From Sympetrum striolatum (Eukaryota; Arthropoda; Insecta; Odonata; Libellulidae): DNA of 64,000 nt. Of this stretch, positions 1 to 10,713 are shown piece by piece. A model generated the notes under the pieces. The model worked only from the letters and a program-made list of their open reading frames with translations, was not told the origin of the DNA and ran no database searches. The stretch lies in the NCBI GenBank assembly GCA_947579665.1, contig OX388346.1, positions 90,398,615 through 90,462,614 on the forward strand, written 5' to 3'. The position numbers were made by a program, and so were the translations under genes. Numbering within the stretch: position 1 is the stretch's first letter; each line of letters opens with the position of its first letter.

Positions 1-2645
1 ATTACTTATCACTGTTTATACATATTATTATTACCATTACATGTTATTTATGTACGCTCAATATGCTGAAGTGTTACTTCGTGTAATGCCATGATAATGG
101 AAAAGATGATGACTGAAGACGACAGTCCGTTAGCGAAACGTGTCACAACAGTAAATTCTGCGAGAGAGCAGTAAGTAATTCATTTCAATTGTTACGTATG
201 TGTTTTATCATTATCATTATTAAATGAGTTAAATATTAACCGAAGGCCGGGAGGTCATCATCTACCATATTTTTCAAACAGATATATTATACATGTGATA
301 TGTTTTGTAGTGGAGATCACCGTTCTACGATAGTCGCTAAAATATTGCTAAACTTGAGGAATAAGCACAACCGTCTAAAATTGATCAGACCAAAGTAAAA
401 TTAGTAGATAATAAAAGCAAGGAAACAAAATACATTATAAGTTATATAGGTTAAAATTTTTTTAACAATATATTCACATAACGGATACAAAACTTCTCCT
501 CCTTAGGAAAGAAAGTATTCACTTTGCAGGGATAAACAACAGCAACAAGGGGTTTTTTATTCTAATAAATAATAAAATTTACCAAACGAAATGTTAGAGA
601 TGCATTTTTATCTCGATTCCTTTCTTCTCAAAAGAAAAACCGATTCACTCATTACACAGAAATAAGTTTTCTCAAAAACGGTTTCAAAATGAACAAATAT
701 TCAAAGCGATCAAAAGCAGAGAAGTGTGACTTTTAGAGAAGTTCAAAGATGAGCTCCGACCTACGATATTTTCTCCGAAGGAACTGCGACAGAGGCCTTT
801 ATGGATGCTCCTCAATTCACTCCTTACCTTGACAAAATGAGAATCGTAAAGGGAGCGAGAAATGCACTCCTTTTGAAACTTCTCTTAATGAGATGTGCCA
901 AAGGGAGACCGAGATTTTTCAAATATTTAAGTTCTTCCATGGATTCTGCATCCGAGTGAATGCGCGGCTGCTCAGAAATGCCGTCACGCCAACTTTGAAA
1001 CTTGATTAACATTGCTCATTAAGACTACGCTTGAGCACTATACTGAGAACAAGTTTAGGAAATGTAAAGAACCTCAAAAAATCTCTCTGTAACGTACAAC
1101 AGGCTAATTATAGCGCATGAATTTTGTACCAATTATTACGCTTCTTTTTCAAAAAAATTGATGCTTTTTTCCGCAAATAATGTAAAGGGTAGGACGTGAA
1201 AAGCTCGGCATTATTTGACGGTGAAACGCTATCTCAAGCAAAATAAATAGTGACGGACTATATAGAATTGGTACCAAGATATTATTGCAGGGGAAAAATA
1301 ATGAATTTGCTTGAATTCAGACAAAAGAAAAATACATTAGCCATGTGTTTAGATAGATCCTCAATACCTCTTGCATTATCCAAGGAAATGTTTGAAAGCA
1401 GGAACGAAACTTGCTGGGAAAGGTGAGTATTGAAGTAGTTTCGTTTTGATTTCCTCATCCAGCAAGAATGCTATCAATAGGAATAAAAATCCCACAATTG
1501 AAGTAAAATGACCCTTTGAGTAAATATTCATGACATACAATTTAGAGTGGCTACCATGAATATCATTTTTCATTTTCAGCGATGGATTAGTAGCTTCCAT
1601 GTGGGCAAAGCCGTGATTGAAATTGCGACATAATTGATGGGCACATTTATTCCACCCTGTACCGAAAGAATAAAGATGAGTATTAGATTCACGAGGATAA
1701 GGTATACGGAAAAGAATTATATTAATACGCTCGAAAAAATGTCCAGTATGTTTCTACTTCATACTTATCTTGGACAGTTCAACTCTCGAATGAAGGAAGT
1801 TCTTTTAATCTTTTCTATGATTATATTATGCTTTCTTGGAGACCCTTAAAAGAAAATCACGGAATAGTCAAGAGCAAAGGACACCAAACAAATTTCGGTG
1901 TTCTGTAAAAGTCCAACAAGATAAAACACCAGAGGGAATCTCAGACAATCGCTATTCTGGAAAGACTTTCTTTAACGAGCGAATTGGGATTGAAGGAATC
2001 TCATGGGAGTCGTTTGGGCGGTGATATGAAGATTTAGATGTCAGTTACGGGAGTTTTATCAGATTGCAGTAATAATGACGTCAAAACACTGAAACATAAA
2101 GTTATTTAATGGTTTTAATCTAAAAAATGAATATTTCAATAACTCAGCTTCGCTTTAGGGTGTAATGAAGATGAAAACATGTGTTATAAAATTTATATTC
2201 CAAAAAAATGTTAGAAATTGTAAGTCATTCCATTGCAGGAATTTTAAAAACTGAAACCATACCTCATAAAGTTCAAAGTACAATTTTTAAATAAAAATAT
2301 CCTTTGGAAGTACAGAATATTCCTATTTACATTTTATTAGGGATTTTGGTACTAGAAAATTATGCCTCCCATTAGAAAGAATTGTATCTTCCAATGGCTC
2401 TTTGAGTATAGTTATGCAAAAATATGATGAGATTAATATTTAAGAAGTGTGACCTCGTTCTAATAACAGTAACGTTTAAATACAATCGTTCATTCTTAAC
2501 TTTACTCTAATTGATTTTATGGATAAGAATAAAATAGATTACATAAAAATTTGATGCTGGCTTAAAAGGATACGTAATAGATAACAATGGTAACTCTTAG
2601 CCACGCCCCTGAAGCTCCCCTATGCTGACAGTACAAACGGCAGCA
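1..2645. other. No recognisable gene; AT-rich DNA
   Basis: All open frames here are short, lack recognisable domains and overlap on both strands, as expected by chance in AT-rich DNA. No repeat family, RNA gene or transposon terminus was recognised. An unrecognised small exon cannot be excluded by reading alone. Confidence 0.5.
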
Positions 2646-2887
2646 CCCTTAATGTCCGCGGCCGCGAGATGGCAGCACTGAAGCTCGCCCTTTGAAACCA
2701 TAATCTCATATGGAGTAAATGGAAAAAATAGCACGATTATGATACTTTTTCCCTCTTTTTCTTTGCGGGAGTAGTATATACCAAAGATGGAATTCAGAGT
2801 TAGTGATTTATCCATTTATAAGTACTTAAAACAATTGAATAAAATGGGCAAATTAGTAAATCCGAAGAATAAGTGCAGGTTGCCTTC
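2646..2887 (+). repeat. Left long inverted repeat arm
   Basis: This arm matches 4271-4518 in reverse complement with scattered substitutions and small indels. The best-conserved blocks are the outer CCCTTAATGTCCGC, the GATGGCAGCACTGAAG block and the inner block near 2866. Outside 2646 the similarity stops abruptly, which sets the boundary. Confidence 0.7.
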
Positions 2888-3038
2888 AGGGAAAACCACA
2901 AGTGACTTGTGAAAACGTTGTTCGTAGATCAGCGAAGTGCAATGTATTTTGCTTGGATACACCTAAAATAATTGAAATTACAACGTTACATCTACTTTCA
3001 ACTAGATCTTTTAAAACTAGAATCGCAGGATGTATGTA

Positions 3039-3150
3039 CATGGGTGGTCTGAAAAGTTTCCGACATTTCAACATTTCTTGACATGTTTTCTGAAAATGTT
3101 CTGAAGATGTCTGAAGAATCTGCGGTCGGAAACTTTTCAGACCACCCTCG
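3039..3150. mobile_element. 112-bp mariner-type MITE with TA flanks
   Basis: Near-perfect terminal inverted repeats begin GGGTGGTCTGAAAAGTTTCC on the left (from 3041) and end with the reverse complement on the right, the outer CGAGGG/CATGGG bases differing slightly. A TA dinucleotide lies immediately outside both ends (3037-3038 and 3151-3152), the target duplication typical of Tc1/mariner insertion. The centre is a non-coding stretch of about 65 bp. It lies inside the long-armed element at 2646-4518 and so inserted later. It has no coding capacity and would need a transposase in trans. Confidence 0.75.
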
Positions 3151-3313
3151 TATTTACATTTCCTGAAAAAAAATCGAAGTTCCGAGAAATAGTCTCCTCG
3201 AAATGAGTAAAAGGTCAAATATTGTTGAAACATACATAAATCCAAAAGTATCAAATTTTAATGACTGGTGTGGACTGCATTTCATCTTGGGGAGGCTGAA
3301 ATGTGAAGTTAGG

Positions 3314-3790
3314 TTATACAATATACAAACATAAAGGATAGAGTGGTATAAGTAAATTTATTGACCAAACATTAAGTTTTATACAGTTCCGCAGTTTTCC
3401 TTTTCGATGCACTTTCTTTAAATTTATAAACTTTGCATGCTGTCTAATCCTCATAGTTACATAATATTTTATTATATATGCTATGATTTGATTTCCGTGC
3501 TCAAAGCATGGGAAAGTTATCTCTTCATCACCTTCAAGTAACTCTGTAATTATGCACTCAAGCACATCATTTGACTCACAGTGCTTTACAAATTGTTCCT
3601 CCTCTTTGAGGATGAAAGTATTAAGGTTTACATTAGGATGAACCAAACCCCCCATACTTTTCATATTTGTCAACTTTGCTACCGGATGGCAAGAGAATGC
3701 CCCCGGATGAATTAATGCTGCCTGGCAAACAGCACACTTGCTGTGTTTCTTTATCTGGTGCAATACAACGATGACCAGGCATTTGTTTTT
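3314..3790 (-). pseudogene. P-element-like (THAP9-type) transposase, C-terminal fragment
   Basis: The minus-strand translation reads through about 150 codons and resembles the C-terminal part of P-element/THAP9-like transposases. It has a hydrophobic run leading to KKHSKCAVCQAAL (a C-x2-C pair), then GGLVHPNVNLNTFILKEEE, and finally FPCFEH followed by IKYYVTMRIRQHAKF. The CxxC after a hydrophobic segment, the GGL-x-HP block and the YY-x-TMR-x-R end are the recognisable features. There is no plausible ATG at the 5' side; reading continues upstream without one. The N-terminal THAP zinc finger and the catalytic core are absent from the 1.9-kb element. It is therefore a dead fragment. Family assignment is from remembered motifs, not a search. 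Confidence 0.6.
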
Positions 3791-3999
3791 GGAGGAAACA
3801 AATTAAAAAAATATATTTTTCTTTTGAAATATTATAAATAAAGTGGAAAAATGTTATTATGAGTCAATAACTTCTTATCTCAGTACCTATTAAACAAAGA
3901 TTAAATAAAATAATAATTTAAAGATTTTAATATATATTAATGGTCGTAATATTAGTCATATAGTTAATTTATAGGCGATATTTAGGAAACATATTTAGT

Positions 4000-4200
4000 G
4001 GCCGAAGTCACCCCATCGGTTGAGGTGCCTAAGGCCGCTATTCTTTATATTTTTAAACAAATTCCGTTGCTTTAGAAAAATATTTTGATTTGCATGAATG
4101 AGAATTACCTTCATGTAATTAAAATTTTCTGAGCATAGAGAGAGTAATTGAATGCAGGAATATTTTTAAAAAATCTAAAACACGGCCAAAGTCACCCCAT
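4000..4200 (+). repeat. Two direct copies of a 17-bp motif
   Basis: GGCCGAAGTCACCCCAT at 4000-4016 recurs as GGCCAAAGTCACCCCAT at 4184-4200, one substitution in 17 bp, 184 bp apart and in the same orientation. Both lie in the non-coding part of the long-armed element. They could be protein-binding subterminal repeats of the transposon or a small duplication; nothing more can be said. Confidence 0.45.
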
Positions 4201-4270
4201 TTTAAGATAGAGTTCATCGCATTTCAGTGATTTACGGAGAATGTTTTTACGTCGACAAAGTTACCTGTGT

Positions 4271-4518
4271 TTTGCACATAAGGCAAGCACCTATTCTTCG
4301 GATTTGCTAATTTGTCCGTCTTATTCAAATGTTTTGTATTCAATTCAAAAGTACCTATTGATGGATAAAACAATTACTCTTAATTCCATCTTTGGTAATT
4401 ATTACTCTTTATTACAAATGTATAATAATCGAGCTTTTTCACCGTTTACTCCATATAAGATTATGGTTTCAAAGGGCGAACTTCAGTGCTGCCATCTCGC
4501 GGATGCGGACATTAAGGG
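4271..4518 (-). repeat. Right long inverted repeat arm
   Basis: This is the partner of 2646-2887 in inverted orientation. The outer boundary ATTAAGGG ends at 4518; after it the flank (AACTAAAAAATG) no longer matches the left flank. Confidence 0.7.
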
Positions 4519-5753
4519 AACTAAAAAATGTCAGCAGTTTCCAGTCCTATACTTTCTAAGTTCGTGCTCTTAGCTAATGAAATGAGATATTCTAATGACT
4601 AAAAGATGCGTTGAGAGTGCTTATAGTATTTGAGTTCTTGTAAGTAAGAGTAAGGATGCTAACATATTTTCAAGAGGAATACACGTATATCACAAGACAC
4701 CTTCAGATATTTCATTAGTTTCTCAATACTTTTAAAATATGATCCAAAATGAGAGCAAGTCGAAGCTCACCTTTGACTGCAAATGTAATCAGGATATTAA
4801 AAAAAATCAGTGAATCAGTGAACACACATATTCAGAAACTACAGGAAGTTTAAATGTGTGAATGAACCAATCGAATTTGGTGGGCATCACTGGTGGAAAC
4901 ATCGTCAAGTTTAGAGGACCGTGTTCATTAAGCCTTCCAAGGGTTTGGAATCAACACTCGGTTAACCTATACAAACATTCAATGTCACACAGCAGCAACA
5001 GGAAAATCGGATCGGAATTCTCAAAGTCATGAATCAATAAAGTGGACAGAGATTCAGCAAACAGAGGTACCTTCCGTTAATTACTGCTTCCATTCTCACT
5101 ATTAAAGTTCTTAATGAAGGAAAACGAATGAGTATTTTTTCAAAGGAAACATGCTCTTTGAAGTCCCAAGAACAACTTTAACTTGGAACTTAAGCTAAGT
5201 AAATGCTAAAGTTGTTGTACGCTGTAGAGAATAAAAATCTCAAAATTGTCAATGAAACAACACATTCGATAAAAATTATAAATGAAGACGGAAAACGATG
5301 TATACAGTCTCTTCTTTTGTTTTATTTGAACAATGAAGAGATTTTCCATATTGCAAGGGAAGAGATAGGTGGAGTAAGAATTGAAGGAAAGATACAAGGC
5401 AATAAAGAGTGCATACGACGCCGTAATGAACACAGATACGTAACGTACTTCAGTATGGAGGAAAGAAATGGTCGAATGTAGACAAACCTGGAGGGCAATG
5501 AAAACTTAGATTAGGTTAATGTAAGTCAGCCTCTACGATAAAGAGAGAAAAATATACCATAAAGAGACCATATGAAAAGTTACATCTACCATTATTTTAA
5601 GTTTGGAAATGTCCTCAGACTCAAGGAATGAAAAATCGGCAATCAACTATTAATAATTGTAGAATCCATGATAGATTCTGATGTTTAGAGTTGTAAATAT
5701 CATATATAAGAAATTATAAACAAACTTTGTAATTTCCGCAGTAAAATTTTAAT
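4519..5753. other. No recognisable feature
   Basis: AT-rich unique-looking sequence. The longest frames (about 90 codons near 5203-5481 on the plus strand, with an antisense frame over it) have no domain or motif I recognise and are probably fortuitous. Confidence 0.45.
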
Positions 5754-5755
5754 GG

Positions 5756-5788
5756 ACGACCGGTTTCAGCTACAAGCTAGCATCAGGT
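5756..5788 (-). ncRNA. Hammerhead-ribozyme-like fold (degenerate)
   Basis: Read on the minus strand, the order is a short stem I strand, CUGAUG, stem II GCUA/UAGC closed by a five-base loop, UGAAA, then ACCGGUC and GUCC. The CUGAnG box, a stem-loop, GAAA and a very short self-complementary stem III (ACC/GGU) before GUC are the layout of the minimal type I hammerhead described in Penelope-like retroelements. The conserved A after CUGAUG is replaced by C and an extra U precedes GAAA, so this copy is probably inactive. Nearby A/T-rich strands could close stem I through an internal loop. Confidence 0.4.
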
Positions 5789-5811
5789 AAAATATTATCG
5801 GAAAGCTGTCA

Positions 5812-5819
5812 CTTATATA
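5812..5819 (-). promoter_or_regulatory. TATA-like box upstream of hammerhead-like motif
   Basis: On the minus strand GTATATAAGT lies about 25 nt upstream of the hammerhead-like fold. That is the distance expected between a TATA box and a transcript starting at or just before the ribozyme. In an AT-rich window a TATA match is weak evidence alone; its placement is what makes it notable. Confidence 0.25.
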
Positions 5820-7790
5820 CCAATGGTTCGGAGGGTAAGGAGAGGGTAGGAGTTGAGGAAGGTGGGATTTTCAGCACAAGTAATTTCAATGGTCTCCAGA
5901 GCATCTTTCCTTTTGGCTGCCTGTGCAGGAGATTTACTGAGAATGAATATAGGTTTGCTTATAATTTAGATTTCAATCATATATAAGCTTAGGTTCTTCT
6001 CATAACAAGAGAGGATGAGTAAAAATAACAAAAATTAGCTGAAAAAGATGGTTAAGATTTGGTATATATTTTTTAATTAATTGATAGGTAGAAAGATTCT
6101 ACTAGTATTATAAAGACGGCTTTTACATTCATGTTAGGATGCTTCGCTTGTGCTTGTTCTATTCCATTCTCAGTTGCCAATTATGGAGTTCTCGATTGAA
6201 TCAGACTGTCTTTTGTCATCTTCCTCTGTCCTTCTTTTGTCAGTCAGAAGACCGTTAATCTCAATCAACCTCTCGCCCTATCGTTTCCCTTATTCATAAT
6301 TTCTATATCATTATTTTACACTGTGGTGGCAACACCAGAGATGGGAGTCTATAATTATTGACCACTTATTTCAAAACCAAACGTTACTGCCAAATTCTTC
6401 TTCCATATGCCACTTCCATACAAGGATACAGTTTGATTCAAGGGAAGTCATCTTTATTATTTATATTTCATATCTAATACATTACAATTAGCACCAAATG
6501 AGGCTTTTTTGTAACTTTCAAAACGAAACCAGATTAGGACGAGAAATAGAAGATTTCTACACCACATTTATTTTCTCAGAGAAACAAGCAGAATAGGATT
6601 TCAGCCATTCATAGGATATAATTTGGACTGAAAACACACGAGAGATACGTCGGTGGGATTAAGCCGGAATAACACCAATTTTATTGCTTTAAGACCTTCG
6701 ATTTAATTTGAAAATAAACTACAAGCTGCGAAAGGAAATCATATTTAAGATAAAAAAACGCTTATTTTCATAAAATCGTCATAATTTCAATATGAATACA
6801 TGCGCAAAATGTCGAACTGAATTTGAGATCTGAATTTTAACTTGGATGATTTTAGTTAAATCAGGTATGATAATATGTCATGGTTATTGTTTGTTATTTT
6901 ATTTCACTGTTAATCATGTTAAGGCATTTTGCAAAAAAGAGCAGAATTAAAGTAAAATTGGCATGAATTATAAAAAAGACGGAATTTATGTCACTGGGAA
7001 TGTTCTGAGCTTGAAAATGTACTAATTTAAAGAAAGACCTTGAAATACCTAAAGGTTTATTAAAAAGTATTGCGCACCAAGGCACCAAGGGCTGCGACAG
7101 ATTAAAAGAGCAACGGGTAACTTGAGATTTCATCATCAACTCAAAATTACCGGAATTGGGGACGTGTAACAAGGGTACGTTAATCAAAGTCTTTTTAGAT
7201 CAAAAGACTCTAAAAAGGGCGGAAAATGTACCGGCATTACTTATTATAAGCCTTCGATAATGGGATTCGCGTTACTGCGACAGGAAAATGGGCGAAGTGA
7301 ATCAAAGGGATGAGGTAATGAGAAAATCCTTCACTTTTTCCCTTTTCGGGGGATCTCCTTTAGGCGCCACGAGAATCAATCCGGGAGAGGGGACACAAGT
7401 TTTTCGGATGCTTTCCGCTGACGTCATTCGGATTAAATCATGCTTCGAGTAGAGGAAAGGTAACTGAATGCAAAATGAAGAACACGGATGGAGGAGAAGA
7501 GGAAAATTGGGTTTCGCTGCTATATTTTTGATTTTCAACGCGAATCTACGCGCGATATGTTCGGCGAAATGGACGAGGAAGATCAATTTATGATGAATCT
7601 ATTTGATTCTCGTCTATTAGATTTAGTTTCTCGCTCCTTTTTACTATAAGCCCACGATCATCGTACTTGTTATGTTGCATGATCCTGTAAGTACATAAAA
7701 GATAATTAAAAAGGAAATTACATTAATATCTTATAGCACTTTATACTATATAGGTACACCTACTTACAGGTTTAACAGAAAGACAGAAAT
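5820..7790. other. No recognisable gene
   Basis: On the minus strand, directly upstream of the hammerhead-like motif, 5820-5940 can be read as a short open stretch; it may be the coding end of the element that carried the motif, but I cannot assign it. The rest, to 7790, is AT-rich with only short fortuitous frames. Confidence 0.4.
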
Positions 7791-8009
7791 AAAAAATCTG
7801 ATGTGGCCAGCACATGACTTTCTCCATATATATAAGATGTAAATATTTATCTACCGCAATAATTTCGAACTCTATATTCCATCTAAACTTGGAATTTGAG
7901 TTATTAATATTATATATTATCTTTGATGCCAAAAACATGATAAATAATTTTTACGGGACATGATCGATGAAAAACGATGAAATTGGCCTTTCGCCCATAG
8001 AGCCCAGAG

Positions 8010-9150
8010 CACCCACAAAGTACATAATCAGCAACTTCCGGTTTATCAGTATTTCATGAATAACTCCTACACAATCAGTGATACAAAAATATGTTTAAAC
8101 CAAAAGTTATAGTACATTACATTTTCTAAAACTTTTACAAATAATAGTATATACCTAAATACCATATTTATGGAGATATATTGAAAACCGGAAATGAGCT
8201 TTGAAGAATTAAGCTCAACTTCCGGTTAACCGATTCACTCTAAAAACTAATCAACTCTAACGACACAAACCAAAATACTATATATGAAATTTGGTGTTGA
8301 TCCGACAAATAGTTTTCATGTAAGAGCGCCCACAAAGTACATAATCATCTTCTTCCGGTTTATCAGTATTTCACGAATAACTCCTAATCAACCGGTTATA
8401 CAAAAATATGTTAAATACAAAAGTTATAGTAAATTATATTATCTAAAACTTTTATAGTGAATACAATATACCAATATATCATATTTATGGATATATTTTG
8501 AAAACCAGAAATGAGCTTTACACAACGTACATAATCAGCAACCTCCGGTTTATCAGTATTTCATGGATAACTCCTAAACAATCAGTGATGCAAAAATATG
8601 TTTCATACAAAAGTTATAGTAAATTTAATTTTCTAAAACATTTATAATTAACAGTATATACCTAAATATCATATTTATGGAGATATTTGGAAAACCGGAA
8701 ATGAGCTTTGAAGAATGAAGCTCGACTTCCGGTCAGCCGATTTACTCCAAAAACTAATCAACTCTAACGACTGTAATAAAAATACTATATATGAAATTTG
8801 GTGTTGATCCGACAAATAGTTTTTATGTTAGAGCGCCCACAAAGTACATAATCATCTTCTTCCGGTTTATCAGTATTTCACGAATAACTCCTAATGAACC
8901 GGTGATACAAAAATATGTTAAATACAAAAGTTATAGTAAATTATACTATCTAAAACTTTTATAAGTAATACAATAGACGTATATATCATATTTATGGAGA
9001 TATTTTGAAAACCGGAAATGAGCTTTAATGAATAAAGCTCGACTTCCGGTTAACGGATTTACTCCAAAAACTAATCAACTCTGACAGCACACACAACAGT
9101 ACTATATATGAAGTTTGGTATTGATACGACTTTTAGTTTTCGAGTTAGAA
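8010..9150 (+). repeat. About 3.5 tandem copies of a ~315-bp unit
   Basis: Units begin at about 8010, 8326, 8521 and 8834 with variants of GCCCACAAAGTACATAATCA. Each carries the block CTTCCGGTTTATCAGTATTT, a central CATATTTATGGAGATAT and, in the full units, GAAATTTGGTGTTGATCCGAC near the end. The second unit is truncated at about 195 bp and joins directly to the third. The alternation suggests duplication of a long-plus-short pair rather than simple unit-by-unit growth. The copy at 22.5 kb has a single unit, so expansion happened in this copy. Confidence 0.8.
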
Positions 9151-9160
9151 CGCCCATTAT

Positions 9161-9186
9161 CACACACACACATACACACACACACA

Positions 9187-9229
<43 letters not shown>

Positions 9230-9233
9230 ACAG
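9161..9233 (+). repeat. (CA)n microsatellite within the element
   Basis: A run of CA dinucleotides with a few interruptions (CATA, CTCA). The copy at 22.5 kb has a TG run at the equivalent position on the opposite strand, so the microsatellite is an inherited part of the element. Confidence 0.9.
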
Positions 9234-9326
9234 ACATCATTCAGAAAATGGTCAAAACGTGTTCTAGGGACCCCAAAACGTGTATTTCCGTTGAAATCTC
9301 GAAGTCGAATTTTTTCATGAAAACAA

Positions 9327-9359
9327 TACTTTCTCTATACTTCGTATATGGAGAAAGTA
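9327..9359. repeat. Terminal palindrome of copy 1
   Basis: TACTTTCTCTATAC, a TTC loop and GTATATGGAGAAAGTA form a near-perfect 14-bp stem with one added base on the right arm. The same structure ends the copy at 22.5 kb, so it is a conserved terminal feature. Confidence 0.75.
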
Positions 9360-9360
9360 A

Positions 9361-10467
9361 AAATACCACATTTATTATACAAGAATGGGATGCATAATGG
9401 ATTACTTCAGCTTTCACTTTGTTGAACCTTCTAACATTATTCATGGCGAATAAATACAACTAAATATTTCGGTTTACGTTCCAGAAAAAGGTTTTTAAAA
9501 ACAGACGACTAGCTTCAATGCTAGATTCGCTAATGCGTTAAAACAACGACTGGAAAATGACACAAATGCGTTCAAACATCAGTCAGTTTTTAATAAAACT
9601 CTTCTGTGGAAACCGAAATATTTAGTTATATTTATTCACCACGAATAGTAACAATGGCTTAATCAGATACGCAATTATTTATACAATATTTGTAAACAAT
9701 TATAAGTAAATTATATGCATACAATAGGGTACAGACATACAAAATTATGAATACGAAGCGTTTGCAACTCATTTAGGAAACAACATCACTAGGTCATATT
9801 CATTAACATATAGGTATGTTGTAATTTAATTCATTCCGAAAATTTCTAAAGTTGAAAATGCTCGCACAAAAGTTTGAAAACTATTTACGATACATAATTT
9901 TGCAATAATAATCATGCTTAGAGAAGAGCAGAGAAAGAGTTACCGAAAATCTTCTACGGATATATCGCTCCACTTCCAATATTAACATATTCGTTATAAT
10001 AAGAGGTTTTATAAACTAGAGCTACGACGTTAGTGCAGGAACCATGATAGGGTCCAATTAAGCGTTGAAGGAGAGGCCATTTTGTTTTGGCCTTATCGCG
10101 AAGTTTGAAACCCTTCTCTCTCACTTCCTGCGCCTTATTATCTAAATCGATCTGCCCAACACGGAGCCTCTCTTCCGATCTCAAACAAGACCACTTTTCG
10201 CTGTAATCCTCTCCCTGCGAAAATATTTCCTTTATTATCGATGGATGAGAGAAAGATGCTTATGCACGGAGAACATGCGCCGCGTAAGCCTCAATACGGA
10301 GGGAGATGACGTGAAATGTTCTTTGGAAGATGTAATGGTACACTGATGGTTTACTGAGCAGAGGAATGCCATTTGATAATGATAACAAAATAAGAATAAG
10401 GAAATTATGAAAATATAATAGTAATAATAATTAAGCAAAATGCATTATATAAAACAATAATATAAAC
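9361..10467. other. No recognisable feature
   Basis: Short frames only, none with recognisable motifs. Confidence 0.45.
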
Positions 10468-10468
10468 C

Positions 10469-10713
10469 GGCCTTGGTGGCCGAGTGGATAGCATGCCATC
10501 TAAGCTATCGCTCCTATCCCAAGGTCCCGGGTTCGAATCCCGGCTGAGTCGGATTTTTCCGATTCAGGGAATGGTCGTGTGTGTTCGTTGTGTCTGTTGC
10601 CTCGGAGAAGCACCTCCTGAAAAGTTCAGTCGAGCTTAGGGGGACTTCACCGGTGAAGGGCAACAGCAGGTAAGCAATTAAAAAATTAAAAATATTAAAA
10701 AAAAAAAAAAATA
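10469..10713 (+). mobile_element. tRNA-derived SINE, family A (copy 1)
   Basis: The head carries RNA polymerase III internal promoter boxes: A box TGGCCGAGTGG at 10477-10487 and B box GGTTCGAATCC at 10530-10540. The A box form is like tRNA-Ser/Leu. It is followed by a tRNA-unrelated body ending GGGGGACTTCACCGGTGAAG and GGCAACAGCAG, then an A/T-rich tail to about 10713. The body contains a perfect TTCACCGGTGAA palindrome. The copy at 23532-23743 shares the whole head and body. The target-site duplication is unclear here; an AATAATA-like match on both sides is weak. Confidence 0.88.

Larger units (their letters stand above)
2646..4518 (-). mobile_element. DNA transposon remnant with ~245-bp inverted arms and P-like transposase fragment
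   Basis: The two ends are long imperfect inverted repeats. Both outer ends read CCCTTAATGTCCGC inward, and the match continues for about 240 bp to a shared inner stretch around CTTATTCTTCGG. Because both arms translate similarly, each gives the same chance peptide containing IMVSKGELQCCHL. Between them lies a minus-strand fragment resembling the C-terminus of P-element transposases. Classical P elements have short (~31 bp) terminal repeats, so the arm length is unusual if the whole is one P-like element. No clear 8-bp target-site duplication was seen: the outer flanks differ. It may instead be two inverted copies of a MITE flanking an older P fragment. It is non-autonomous in either case. Confidence 0.55.
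7791..9360 (+). mobile_element. Non-coding element with internal tandem repeats and terminal palindrome (copy 1)
   Basis: The left end begins after a run of A with TCTGATGTGGCCAGCACATG, followed by ACTTTCTCCATATA. The right end is a palindrome whose outer strand is the inverse of ACTTTCTCCATATA, so about 14 bp is repeated inverted at both ends. The inverted copy at 22481-23176 shares both boundaries, the same internal unit and a microsatellite in the same place, which shows this is one dispersed family. There is no coding sequence, so it is non-autonomous. The superfamily is unclear: no target-site duplication was identified, and it does not end in the CTRR expected of a Helitron. Confidence 0.7.

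Noticed and set aside
2597..2815. Conserved small protein, because a similar peptide is encoded at 4241-4573
   Set aside because: The similarity comes from the two inverted arms of a transposon-like element; the DNA match extends outside the frames and carries indels.
9108..9320. Protein with a His-Thr repeat
   Set aside because: It is the translation of the (CA)n microsatellite inside the non-coding element.
7791..9360. Helitron
   Set aside because: The terminal hairpin is suggestive, but there is no CTRR end next to it and no clear A/T insertion site.
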